From Cervus elaphus (Eukaryota; Chordata; Mammalia; Artiodactyla; Cervidae), in the NCBI RefSeq assembly GCF_910594005.1, contig NC_057827.1, positions 4,650,001 through 4,714,000 of the forward strand: a DNA stretch of 64,000 nt. Reading direction: 5' to 3'. Positions 1-12,060 of this stretch are shown here, piece after piece. The notes beneath the pieces were generated by a model that saw only the letters and a list, made by a program, of their open reading frames with translations, did not search any database and had not been told where the DNA came from. Position 1 is the stretch's first letter; each line of letters begins with the position of its first letter. The translations under genes were made by a program, and so were the position numbers.

Positions 1-402
1 CAGGCACTGATCTCCGCGTACCTCTGGAGTTTTCAAAGGATGTGAGGCCTCCGGTCGCGATGAGGTGGGGAACTAGGTCTTTCTCTGTGGTCTCCACAGT
101 GGATTCAGACATCCTTTCATCAAGGGAGATGCAAGACGAGCCTGCATTCAAGTCACTGCAGGGATATCTGGCCTTATTTCGCGACAGGGCATCGCGGTGT
201 CCATTCCAGTTGAGGCCGCAAACTCAGGGTCCCGCTCACATACCTAGAGCTGAGAGAAGCCTCCTCTTGAGGTGCTTGTGGTAAGGTGGTATTCCTCTGG
301 AGTCGAAGCCAGGGACTAACCTCTCATCTCGAGTTGATTTTTGGTCCACGGAGCTCTTTCGTGTTGCTACAGTGACCTCATGATCCCTCTAGCCTTGAAA
401 CA
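1..402 (+). repeat. Partial satellite monomer at left edge
   Basis: This is the last half of a monomer cut by the window edge plus the lead-in to the first phase point at 403. It starts inside the block reading cactgatctccgcgtacctc, runs through the tail module ending cttgtggtaaggtgg, and continues with the conserved ctcatctcgagttgat junction. It carries private changes such as catttcatcaaggg (normally ctttcgtcttggg). Nothing other than satellite is present. Confidence 0.97.
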
Positions 403-3400
403 GTGTTCTTGGGGTTTCTCTGGAGTGCCATTAAGGAAATCAAGGCTCCTTTCATGTTTGATGTGCAACACGGAATTATTCTGCATGCAGAGCAGGGGAA
501 TTGGGCCTCATCTCGTGGCAAGGGGGAAGTCTCATGGTTTTACTCGAGTTGCGGCGGGAACCTGGGGTATATTCTCGAGTTACGACGGGGATGGCCCTTC
601 CACCCACGTGTTTGTTCACCGACGTCAGGACTCCTGCCTAGTTGCAAGGGACAACTCGAAATTCTCCTCGAGGTTTGGCAGGGCAATTGGGACGCCTCTC
701 CAGCTGAGGCGGGAGACCAAGGGTCCCTTTCCACGTGCCACAGGAGTCCTGGGACTCTTATCAAGATTCACGAGGAGTCAGGCATCGTCTCCTTTGGAGT
801 CACTGATCTCCGCGTACCTCTGGAATTTTCAAAGGATGTGAGGCTTCCGGTCGCAATGAGGTGGGAAACTAAGTCTTTCTCTGTGGTCTCCACAGGGGAT
901 TCAGACATGCTTTCGTCTTGGGAGATGCAAAACGAGCCTGCATTCAAGTAACTGCAGGGATATCCGGCCTTATTTTGAGTCAGGGCATCGCGGTGTCCAT
1001 TCCACTTGAGGCCGCAAACTCAGGGTCCCTCTCACATACCTAAAGCTGAGAGAAGCCTCCTCTTGAGGTGCTTGTGGTAAGGTGATATTTCTCTGGAGCC
1101 GAAGCCAGGGACTAACCTCTCATCTCGAGTTGATTTTTGGTCCACGCAGCTCTTTCGTGTTGCTACAGTGACCTCAGGATCCCTCTAGCCTTGAAACAGT
1201 GTTCTTGGGGTTTCTCTGGAGTGCCATCAAGGAAATCAAGGCTCCTTTCTTGTGTGATGTGCAACAGGGAATTGCTCTGCACGCAGTGCAGGGTATCGGG
1301 CCTCATTTTGCGGCAAGCGGGAAGTCTCATGGTTTTTCCCGAGTTGCGGCGGGAACCTGGGATATATTCTCGAGTTACGACGGGGATGGCCCTTCCATAC
1401 ACGTGCTTGTTCAGTGACGTCAGGACTCCTTCCTAGTTGCGAGGGATAACTCGGGATTCTCCTCGAGGCTTGGCAGGGCAATTGGGACGCCTCTCCAGCT
1501 GAGGCGGGAGACCAAGTGTCCCTTTCCATGGGCCACAGGAATCCTGGGACTTCTATCAAGTTTCACGAGGAGTCAGGCATCGTCTCCTTTGGAGGCACTG
1601 ATCTCCGCGTACCTCTGGAGTTTTCAAAGGATGTGAGGCCTCCGGTCCCGATGAGGTGGGGAACTAGGTCTTTCTCTGAGGTCTCCACAGGGGATTCAGA
1701 CATCCTTTCATCTTGGGAGATGCAAGACGAGCCTGCATTCAAGTCACTGCAGGGATATCCGGCCTTATTTCGAGTCAGGGCATCGTGGTGTCCATTCCAC
1801 TTGAGGCCACAAACTCAGGGTCCCTCTCACATACATAGAGCTGAAAGAAGCCTCCTCTTGAAGTGCTTGTGGTAAGGTGGTATTCCTCTGGAGTCGAAGC
1901 CAGGGACTAACCTCTCATCTCGAGTTGATTCTTGGTCCACGGAGCTCTTTCGTGTTGCTACAGTGACCTCAGGATCCCTCTAGATTTGAAACAGTGTTCT
2001 TGGGCTTTCTCCGGAGTGCCACCAAGGAAATCAAGGCTCCTTTCATGTGTGATGTGCAACACGGAATTGCTCTGCACGCAGTGCAGGGGAATCGGGCCTC
2101 ATCTCCCGGCGAGGGGGAAGTCTCATGGTTTTTCTCGAGTTGCGGCGGGACCCTGGGGTATATTCTCGAGTTAAGACGGGGATGGTCCCTCCACCCACGT
2201 GTTTGTTCAGCGACGTCAGGACTCCTTCCTAGTTGTGAGGGACAACTCGAAATTCTCCTCGAGGCTTGGCAGGGCAATTGGGACGCCTCTCCAGCTGAGG
2301 CGGGAGACCAAGTTTCCCTTTCCACGTGCCACAGGAATCCTGGGATTCCTATCAAGTTTCACGAGGAGTCAGGCATCGTCTCCTTTGGAGGCACTGATCT
2401 CTGCGTACCTCTGGAATTTTCAAAGGATGTGAGGCCTCCGGTCGAGAGGAGGTGGGGAACTAGGTATTTCTCTGTGGTCTCCACAGGGGATTCAGACATC
2501 CTTTCGTCTTGGGAGATGCAAGACGAGCCTGCATTCAAGTCACTGCAGGGATATCCGGCCTTATTTCGAGTCAGGGCATCGCGGTGTCCATTCCACTTGA
2601 GGCCGCAAAATCAGGGTCCCTCTCACATACCTAGAGCTGAGAGAAGCCTCCTCTTGAGGTACTTGTGGTAAGGTGGTATTCCTCTGGAGTCGAAGCCAGG
2701 GACTAACCTCTCATCTCGAGTTGATTCTTGGTCCACGAAGGTCTTTCGTGTTGCTACAGTGACCTCAGGATCCCTCTAGCCTTGAAACAGTGTTCTTGGG
2801 GTTTCTCTGGAGTGCCATCAAGGAAATCAAGGCTCCTTTGATGTGTGATGTGCAACATGGAATTGCTCTGCACACAGTGCAGGGGAATCAGGCCTCATCT
2901 CGCGGCGAGGGGGAAGTCTTATGGTTTTTCTCGAGTTGCGGCGGGAACCTGGGGTATATTCTCGAGTTACGACGGGGATGGCCCTTCCACCCACGTGTTT
3001 GTTCAGCGACGTCAGGACTCCTGCCTAGTTGCGAGGGACAACTCGGGATTATCCTCGAGGCTTGGCAGGGCAATTGGGACGCCTCTCCTGCTGAGGCGGG
3101 AGACCAAGTGTCCCTTTCCACGCGCCAAAGGAATCCTGGGACTCCTATCAAGTTTCACGAGGAGTCAGGCATCGTCTCCATTGGAGGCACTGATCTCCGC
3201 GTACCTCTGGAGTTTTCAAAGGATGTGAGGCCTCCGGTCGCGATGAGGTGGGGAACTAGGTCTTTCTTTGTGGTCTCCACAGGGGATTCAGACATCCTTT
3301 CGTCTTGGGAGATGCAAGACAAGCCTGCATTCAAGTCACTGCAGGGATATCCGGCCTTATTTCGAATCAGGGCATCGCGGTGTCCATTTCACTTGAGGCC

Positions 3401-3480
3401 GCAAACTCAGGGTCCCTCTCACATACCTAGAGCTGAGAGAAGCCTCCTCTTGAGGTGCTTGTGGTAAGGTCGTATTCCTC
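403..3480 (+). repeat. Domain A: generic monomers 1-4 without visible higher-order order
   Basis: Units start at 403, 1199, 1994 and 2790. They differ from one another at many scattered sites and none reappears as a close copy elsewhere in the window, unlike units further right. Examples are cattaaggaaatc in unit 1, ctcattttgcggcaag in unit 2, and ggtcgagaggagg in the tail of unit 3. Unit 2 is 795 bp and the others 796 bp. The resemblance to domain B ends abruptly near 3481-3507, where unit 5 begins with ctcaagttggttttttgtcc. This looks like older, less homogenised sequence, but a copy could exist outside the window. Confidence 0.85.
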
Positions 3481-3585
3481 TGGAGTCGAAGCCAGGGACT
3501 AACCTCTCATCTCAAGTTGGTTTTTTGTCCACAGAGATCTTTCGTGTTGCTACAGTGACCTCCGCATCCCTCTAGCCTTGAAACA
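2790..3585 (+). repeat. Reference monomer (unit 4) showing 31-bp internal subrepeats
   Basis: This unit is used to describe internal structure. Blocks in register every 31 bp start at 2929 (tctcgagttgcggcggg), 2960 (tctcgagttacgacggg), 2991, 3022 (tgcctagttgcgaggg), 3053 (cctcgaggcttggcaggg), 3084, 3115, 3146, 3177 and 3208 (tggagttttcaaaggatg). The shared skeleton is a pyrimidine-rich start, then a GAGTT or GAGG core, then a G-rich stretch. Blocks have diverged so far that only neighbours are obviously alike. 796/31 is about 25.7, so the monomer probably grew from roughly 26 copies of a short ancestor with small losses. A 31-bp ancestor is described for the 1.715-type satellites of ruminants. 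Confidence 0.8.
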
Positions 3586-6500
3586 GTGTTCTTGGGGTTT
3601 CTCTGGAGTGCCATCAAGGAAATCAGGGCTCCTTTCATGTGTGATGTGCAACACGGAATTGCTCTGCACACAGTGCAGGGGAATCGGGCCTGATCTCGCG
3701 GCGAGGGTGAAATCTCATGGTTTTTCTCGAGTTGCGGCGGGAACCTGGGGTATATTCTCGAGTTACTACGGGGATGACTCTTCCACCCACGTGTTTGTTC
3801 AGCGACGTCAGGACTCCTGCCTAGTTGCGAGGGACAACTCGGGATTCTCCTCGAGGCTTGGCAGGGCAATTGGAACGCCTCTCCAGCTGAGGCGGGAGAC
3901 CAAGGGTTCCTTTCCACGTGCCACAGGAATCCTGAGACTCCTATCAAGTTTCACGAGGAGTCAGGCATCGTCTCCTTTGGAGGCACTGATCTCCGCGTAC
4001 CACTGGAGTTTTCAAAGGATGTGAGGCCTCCGGTCGCGATGAGGTGGGAGACTACGTCTTTCTCTGTGGTCTCCACAGGGGATTCAGACATCCTTTCGTC
4101 TTGGGAGATGCAAGACGATCCTGCATTCAAGTCACTGCAGGGATATCCGGCCTTATTTCGAGTCAGGGAATCGCGGTGTCCATTCCACTTGAGGCCGCAA
4201 ACTCAGGGTCCCTCTCACATACCTAGAGTTGAGAGAAGCCTCCTCTTGAGGTGCTGGTGGTAAGGTGGTATTCCTCTCGAGTCGAAGCCAGGGACTAACC
4301 TCTCATCAAGAGTTGATTCTTGGTCCACGAAGCTCTTTTGTGTTGCTACAGTGACCTTAGGATCCCGCTAGCCTTGAAACAGTGTTCTTGGGGTTTCTCC
4401 GGAGTGCCATCAAGGAAATCAAGGCTCCTTTCATCTTTGATGTGCAACACGGACTTCCTCTGCACGCACTGCAGGGGAATCGGGCCTCATTTCGCGGCGA
4501 GGGGGTGGTCTCATGGTTTTTCTAGAGTTGCGGCGGGAACTTGGGGTATATTCTCGAGTTACGACGGGGATGGCCCTTCCACACACGTGTTTGTTCAGCG
4601 AAGTCAGGACTTCTGCCTAGTTGCGAGGGACAACTCGGGATTCTCCTCGAGGCTTGGCAGGGCAATTGGGACGCCTCTCCAGCTGAGGCGGGAGACCAAG
4701 AGTCCCTTTCCACGTGCCACAGGAATCTTGGGACTCCTATTAAGTTTCCCAAGGAGTCAGGCATCGTCTCCTTTGGAGGCACTGATCTCCGCGTACCTCT
4801 GGAGTTTTCAAAGGATGTGAGGCCTCCGGTCGCAATGAGGTGGGGAACTAGGTCTTTCTCTGTGGTCTCCACAGGGGATTCAGACATCCTTTCGTCTTGG
4901 AAGATGCAAGACGAGCATGCATTCAAGTCACTGCAGGGATATCCGGCCTTATTTTGAGTCAGGGCATCTTGGTGTCCATTCCACTTGAGGCCGCAAACTC
5001 AGGGTCCCTCTCACATACCTAGACATGAGAGGAGCCTCCTCTTGAGGTGCTTGTGGTAAGGTGGTATTCCTCTGGAGTCGAAGCCAGGGACTAACCTCTC
5101 ATCTCGAGTTGATTTTTGGCCCACGGAGCTCTTTAATGTTGCTACAGTGACATCAGGATTCCTCTAGCCTTGAAACAGTGTTCTTGGGGTTTCTCAGGAT
5201 TGCCATCAAGGAAATCAAGGCTTCTTTCATGTGTGTTGTACAACACGGAATTGCTCTGCACGCAGTGCAGGGGAATCGGGCCTCATCTCGCCGCGAGGGG
5301 GAAGTCTCATGGTTTTTCTCGAGTTGCGGTGGGAACCTGTGGTATATTCTCGAGTTACCACGGGGATTGCCCTTCCACACACGTGTTTGTTCAGCGATGT
5401 CAGGACTCCTACCTAGTTGCGAGGAACAACTCGGGATTCTCCTCGAGGCTTGGCAGGGCAATTGGGACGCCTCTCCAGCTGAGGCGGGAGACCAAGGGTC
5501 CCTTTCCACGTGCCACAGGAATCCTGGGACTCCTATCAAGTTTCACGAGGAGTCAGGCATCGTCTCCTTTGGAGGCACTGATCTCCGCGTACCTCTGGAG
5601 TTTTTAAAGGATGTGAGGCCTCCGGTCGCGATGAGGTGGGGAACTAGGTCTTTCTCTGTGGTCTCCACAGGGGATTCAGACACCCTTTCGTCTTGGGAGA
5701 TGCAAGACGAGCCGGCATTCAAGTCACTGCAGGGATATCCGGCCTTATTTCGCGTCAGGGCATCTTGGTGTCCATTCCACTTGAGGCCGCAATTTCAGGG
5801 TCCCTTTCACATACCTAGAGCTGAGAGAAGCCTCCTCTTGAACTGCTTATGGTAAGGTGGTATACCACTGGATTCGAAGCCAGGGACTAACCTCTCATCT
5901 AGAGTTGATTCTTGGTCCACGAAGCTCTTTTGTGTTGCTACAGTGACCTTAGGATCCCGCTTGCCTTGAAACAGTGTTCTTGGGGTTTCTCTGGAGTGCC
6001 ATCAAGGAAATCAAGGCTCCTTTCATCTTTGATGTGCAACACGGAATTGCTCTGCATGCAGTGCAGGGGAATCGGGCCTCATTTCGCGGCGAGGGGGTAG
6101 TCTCATGGTTTTTCTAGAGTTGCGGCGGGAACCTGGGGTATATTCTCGAGTTACCTCGGGGATGGCCCTTTCACGCACGTGTTGGTTCAGCGAAGTCAGG
6201 ACTCCTGCCTAGTTGCGAGGGACAACTCGGGATTCTCCTCGAGGCTTGGCAGGGCAAATGGGACGCCTCTCCAGCTGAGGCGGGAGACCAAGAGTCCCTT
6301 TCCACGTGACACGGGAATCTTGGGACTCCTATCAAGTTTCCCGAGGAGTCAGGCATCGTCTCCTTTGGAGGCACTGATCTCCGCGTACCTCTGGAGTTTT
6401 CAAAGAATATGAGGCCTTCGGTCGCGATAAGGTGGGGAACTAGGTCTTTCTCCGTGGTCTCCACAGGGGATTCAGACATTCTTTCGTCTTGGGAGATGCA

Positions 6501-7486
6501 AGACGAGCCTGCATTCAAGTCACTGCAGGGATATCCGGCCTTATTTTGAGTCAGGTCATTGCGGGGTCCATTCCACTTGAGGCCGCAAACTCATGGTCCC
6601 TCTCACATACCTAGATCTGAGAAGAGCCTCCTCTTGAGGTGCTTGTGGTAAGGTGGTATTCCTCTGGAGTCGAAGCCAGGGACTAACCTCTCATCTCGAG
6701 TTGATTTTTGGTCCACGGAGCTCTTTCATGTTGCTACAGTGACATCAGGATTCCTCTAGCCTTGAAACAGTGTTCTTGGGGTTTCTCTGGATTGCCATCA
6801 AGGAAATCAAGGCACCTTTCTTCTGTGTTGTGCAACACGGAATTGCTCTGCACGCAGTGCAGGGGAATCGGGCCTCATCTCGCGGCGAGGGGGAAGTCTC
6901 ATGGTTTTTCTCGAGTTGCGGCGGGAACCTGGGGTATATTCTCGAGTTACGACGGGGATGGCCCTTCCACCCACGTGTTTGTTCAGCGACGTCAGGACTC
7001 CTGCCTAGTTGCGAGGGACAACTCGGGATTCTCCTCGAGGCTTGGCAGGGCAATTGGGACGCCTCTCCAGCTGAGGCGGGAGACCAAGTGTCCCTTTCCA
7101 TGTGCCACAGGAATCCTGGGACTCCTATCAAGTTTCACGAGGAGTCAGGCATCGTCTCCTTTGGAGGCACTGATCTCCGCGTACCTCTGGAGTTTTCAAA
7201 GGATGTGAGGCCTCCGGTCGTGATGAGGTGGGGAACTAGGTCTTTCTCTGTGGTCTCCACAGGGGATTCAGACATCCTTTCGTCTTGGGAGATGCAAGAC
7301 GAGCCTGCATTCAAGTCACTGCAGGGATATCCGGCCTTATTTCGAGTCAGGGCATCGCGGTGTCCATTCCACTTGAGACCGCAAACTCAGGGTGCCTCTC
7401 ACATACCTAGAGCTGAGAGAAACCTCCTCTTGAGGTTCTTGTGGTAAGGTGGTATTCCTCTGGAGTCGACGCCAGGGACTAACCTC
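3507..7486 (+). repeat. Higher-order repeat B1, copy 1 (types P-Q-R-S-T)
   Basis: Five monomers (units 5-9) form one 3980-bp block that is repeated immediately at 7487 with the same order. Neighbouring monomers inside the block differ clearly, whereas each monomer matches its counterpart 3980 bp downstream at about 99% by eye. Differences from copy 2 in unit 5 include gagatctttcgtg versus gaaatcttccgtg, gagggtgaaa versus gagggggaaa, and gctggtgg versus gcttgtgg. The Q unit carries ttctagagttgcgg, which replaces an XhoI-type ctcgag with tctaga. The R unit carries gtgttgtacaacacg. Confidence 0.92.
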
Positions 7487-10400
7487 TCATCTCAAGTTGG
7501 TTTTTTGTCCACAGAAATCTTCCGTGTTGCTACAGTGACCTCCACATCCCTCTAGCCTTGAAACAGTGTTCTTGGGGTTTCTCTGGAGTGCCATCAAGGA
7601 AATCAGGGCTCCTTTCATGTGTGATGTGCAACACGGAATTGCTCTGCACACAGTGCAGGGGAATCGGGCCTCATCTCGCGGCGAGGGGGAAATCTCATGG
7701 TTTTTCTCGAGTTGCGGCGGGAACCTGGGGTATATTCTCGAGTTACTACGGGGATGACTCTTCCACCCACGTGTTTGTTCAGCGACGTCAGGACTCCTGC
7801 CTAGTTGCGAGGGACAACTCGGGATTCTCCTCGAGGCTTGGCAGGGCAATTGGAACGCCTCTCCAGCTGAGGCGGGAGACCAAGGGTTCCTTTCCACGTG
7901 CCACAGGAATCCTGAGACTCCTATCAAGTTTCACGAGGAGTCAGGCATCGTCTCCTTTGGAGGCACTGATCTCCGCGTACCACTGGAGTTTTCAAAGGAT
8001 GTGAGGCCTCCGGTCGCGATGAGGTGGGAGACTACGTCTTTCTCTGTGGTCTCCACAGGGGATTCAGACATCCTTTCGTCTTGGGAGATGCAAGACGATC
8101 CTGCATTCAAGTCACTGCAGGGATATCCGGCCTTATTTCGAGTCAGGGAATCGCGGTGTCCATTCCACATGAGGCCGCAAACTCAGGGTCCCTCTCACAT
8201 ACCTAGAGTTGAGAGAAGCCTCCTCTTGAGGTGCTTGTGGTAAGGTGGTATTCCTCTCGAGTCGAAGCCAGGGACTAACCTCTCATCAAGAGTTGATTCT
8301 TGGTCCACGAAGCTCTTTTGTGTTGCTACAGTGACCTTAGGATCCCGCTAGCCTTGAAACAGTGTTCTTGGGGTTTCTCCGGAGTGCCATCAAGGAAATC
8401 AAGGCTCCTTTCATCTTTGATGTGCAACACGGACTTCCTCTGCACGCACTGCAGGGGAATCGGGCCTCATTTCGCGGCGAGGGGGTAGTCTCATGGTTTT
8501 TCTAGAGTTGCGGCGGGAACTTGGGGTATATTCTCGAGTTACGACGGGGATGGCCCTTCCACACACGTGTTTGTTCAGCGAAGTCAGGACTTCTGCCTAG
8601 TTGCGAGGGACAACTCGGGATTCTCCTCGAGGCTTGGCAGGGCAATTGGGACGCCTCTCCAGCTGAGGCGGGAGACCAAGAGTCCCTTTCCACGTGCCAC
8701 AGGAATCTTGGGACTCCTATTAAGTTTCCCAAGGAGTCAGGCATCGTCTCCTTTGGAGGCACTGATCTCCGCGTACCTCTGGAGTTTTCAAAGGATGTGA
8801 GGCCTCCGGTCGCAATGAGGTGGGGATCTAGGTCTTTCTCTGTGGTCTCCACAGGGGATTCAGACATCCTTTCGTCTTGGAAGATGCAAGACGAGCCTGC
8901 ATTCAAGTCACTGCAGGGATATCCGGCCTTATTTTGAGTCAGGGCATCTTGGTGTCCATTCCACTTGAGGCCGCAAACTCAGGGTCCCTCTCACATACCT
9001 AGACATGAGAGGAGCCTCCTCTTGAGGTGCTTGTGGTAAGGTGGTATTCCTCTGGAGTCGAAGCCAGGGACTAACCTCTCATCTCGAGTTGATTTTTGGC
9101 CCACGGAGCTCTTTAATGTTGCTACAGTGACATCAGGATTCCTCTAGCCTTGAAACAGTGTTCTTGGGGTTTCTCAGGATTGCCATCAAGGAAATCAAGG
9201 CTCCTTTCATGTGTGTTGTACAACACGGAATTGCTCTGCACGCAGTGCAGGGGAATCGGGCCTCATCTCGCCGCGAGGGGGAAGTCTCATGGTTTTTCTC
9301 GAGTTGCGGTGGGAACCTGTGGTATATTCTCGAGTTACCACGGGGATTGCCCTTCCACACACGTGTTTGTTCAGCGATGTCAGGACTCCTACCTAGTTGC
9401 GAGGAACAACTCGGGATTCTCCTCGAGGCTTGGCAGGGCAATTGGGACGCCTCTCCAGCTGAGGCGGGAGACCAAGGGTCCCTTTCCACGTGCCACAGGA
9501 ATCCTGGGACTCCTATCAAGTTTCACGAGGAGTCAGGCATCGTCTCCTTTGGAGGCACTGATCTCCGCGTACCTCTGGAGTTTTTAAAGGATGTGAGGCC
9601 TCCGGTCGCGATGAGGTGGGGAACTAGGTCTTTCTCTGTGGTCTTCACAGGGGATTCAGACACCCTTTCGTCTTGGGAGATGCAAGACGAGCCGGCATTC
9701 AAGTCACTGCAGGGATATCCGGCCTTATTTCGAGTCAGGGCATCTTGGTGTCCATTCCACTTGAGGCCGCAATTTCAGGGTCCCTTTCACATACCTAGAG
9801 CTGAGAGAAGCCTCCTCTTGAAGTGCTTATGGTAAGGTGGTATACCACTGGATTCGAAGCCAGGGACTAACCTCTCATCTAGAGTTGATTCTTGGTCCAC
9901 GAAGCTCTTTTGTGTTGCTACAGTGACCTTAGGATCCCGCTTGCCTTGAAACAGTGTTCTTGGGGTTTCTCTGGAGTGCCATCAAGGAAATCAAGGCTCC
10001 TTTCATCTTTGATGTGCAACACGGAATTGCTCTGCATGCAGTGCAGGGGAATCGGGCCTCATTTCGCGGCGAGGGGGTAGTCTCATGGTTTTTCTAGAGT
10101 TGCGGCGGGAACCTGGGGTATATTCTCGAGTTACCTCGGGGATGGCCCTTTCACGCACGTGTTGGTTCAGCGAAGTCAGGACTCCTTCCTAGTTGCGAGG
10201 GACAACTCGGGATTCTCCTCGAGGCTTGGCAGGGCAAATGGGACGCCTCTCCAGCTGAGGCGGGAGACCAAGAGTCCCTTTCCACGTGACACGGGAATCT
10301 TGGGACTCCTATCAAGTTTCCCGAGGAGTCAGGCATCGTCTCCTTTGGAGGCACTGATCTCCGCGTACCTCTGGAGTTTTCAAAGAATATGAGGCCTTCG

Positions 10401-11466
10401 GTCGCGATCAGGTGGGGAACTAGGTCTTTCTCCGTGGTCTCCACAGGGGATTCAGACATTCTTTCGTCTTGGGAGATGCAAGACGAGCCTGCATTCAAGT
10501 CACTGCAGGGATATCCGGCCTTATTTTGAGTCAGGTCATTGCGGGGTCCATTCCACTTGAGGACGCAAACTCAGGGTCCCTCTCACATACCTAGATCTGA
10601 GAAGAGCCTCCTCTTGAGGTGCTTGTGGTAAGGTGGTATTCCTCTGGAGTCGAAGCCAGGGACTAACCTCTCATCTCGAGTTGATTTTTGGTCCACGGAG
10701 CTCTTTCATGTTGCTACAGTGACCTCAGGATTCCTCTAGCCTTGAAACAGTGTTCTTGGGGTTTCTCTGGATTGCCATCAAGGAAATCAAGGCTCCTTTC
10801 TTCTGTGTTGTGCAACACGGAATTGCTCTGCACGCAGTGCAGGGGAATCGGGCCTCATCTCGCGGCGAGGGGGAAGTCTCATGGTTTTTCTCGAGTTGCG
10901 GCGGGAACCTGGGGTATATTCTCGAGTTACGACGGGGATGGCCCTTCCACCCACGTGTTTGTTCAGCGACGTCAGGACTCCTGCCTAGTTGCGAGGGACA
11001 ACTCGGGATTCTCCTCGAGGCTTGGCAGGGCAAGTGGGACGCCTCTCCAGCTGAGGCGGGAGACCAAGTGTCCCTTTCCATGTGCCACAGGAATCCTGGG
11101 ACTCCTATCAAGTTTCACGAGGAGTCAGGCATCGTCTCCTTTGGAGGCACTGATCTCCGCGTACCTCTGGAGTTTTCAAAGGATGTGAGGCCTCCGGTCG
11201 TGATGAGGTGGGGAACTAGGTCTTTCTCTGTGGTCTCCACAGGGGATTCAGACATCCTTTCGTCTTGGGAGATGCAAGACGAGCCTGCATTCAAGTCACT
11301 GCAGGGATATCCGGCCTTATTTCGAGTCAGGGCATCGCGGTGTCCATTCCACTTGAGACCGCAAACTCAGGGTCCCTCTCACATACCTAGAGCTGAGAGA
11401 AACCTCCTCTTGAGGTGCTTGTGGTAAGGTGGTATTCCTCTGGAGTCGACGCCAGGGACTAACCTC
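7487..11466 (+). repeat. Higher-order repeat B1, copy 2 (types P-Q-R-S-T)
   Basis: Units 10-14 repeat the P-Q-R-S-T order of the preceding 3980 bp base for base apart from a handful of substitutions. Private changes include ggtcttcacagg in the R unit tail (9650 region), gcaagtgggacgcc in the T unit (near 11030) and gaggacgcaaac in the S tail (near 10560). The exact 3980-bp spacing with no length change, together with the near identity, indicates recent duplication of the five-unit block as a whole. Confidence 0.92.
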
Positions 11467-12060
11467 TCATCTCAAGTTGGTTTTTTGTCCACAGAAATCT
11501 TCCGTGTTGCTACAGTGACCTCCACATCCCTCTAGCCTTGAAACAGTGTTCTTGGGGTTTCTCTGGAGTGCCATCAAGGAAATCAGGGCTCCTTTCATGT
11601 GTGATTTGCAACACGGAATTGCTCTGCACACAGTGCAGGGGAATCGGGCCTCATCTCGCGGCGAGGGGGAAATCTCATGGTTTTTCTCGAGTTGCGGCGG
11701 GAACCTGGGGTATATTCTCGAGTTACTACGGGGATGGCTCTTCCACCCACGTGTTTGTTCAGCGACGTCAGGACTCCTGCCTAGTTGCGAGGGACAACTC
11801 GGGATTCTCCTTGAGGCTTGGCAGGGCAATTGGAACGCCTCTCCAGCTGAGGCGGGAGACCAAGGGTTCCTTTCCACGTGCCACAGGAATCCTGGGACTC
11901 CTATCAAGTTTCACGAGGAGTCAGGCATCGTCTCCTTTGGAGGCACTGATATTCGCGTACCACTGGAGTTTTCAAAGGATGTGAGGCCTCCGGTCGCGAT
12001 GAGGTGGGCGACTACGTCTTTCTATGTGGTCTCCACAGGGGATTCAGACATCCTTTCGTC
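11467..12060 (+). repeat. Truncated third copy of higher-order repeat B1 (P unit only)
   Basis: Unit 15 again starts with the P-type front (ctcaagttggttttttgtcc, atcagggctcc) exactly 3980 bp after copy 2, and stays P-type through the taccactggag and gcgactacgtc region. It then changes. The tail from about 12060 has gagcatgcattc, gcggggtcc and agatctgagaagagcc, which belong to Q- and S-type tails, and the next unit is not Q but R-like. The third B1 copy therefore stops after less than one monomer. Private variants are tgatttgcaac and tctatgtgg. Confidence 0.8.

Noticed and set aside
4366..4382. Possible CENP-B-box-like site (tcccgctagccttgaaa, reverse strand) in units with the gatcccgctag variant
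   Set aside because: It matches only 7 of the 9 core positions of the CENP-B box, and about two such matches per monomer are expected by chance. I saw no site with all core positions on either strand.
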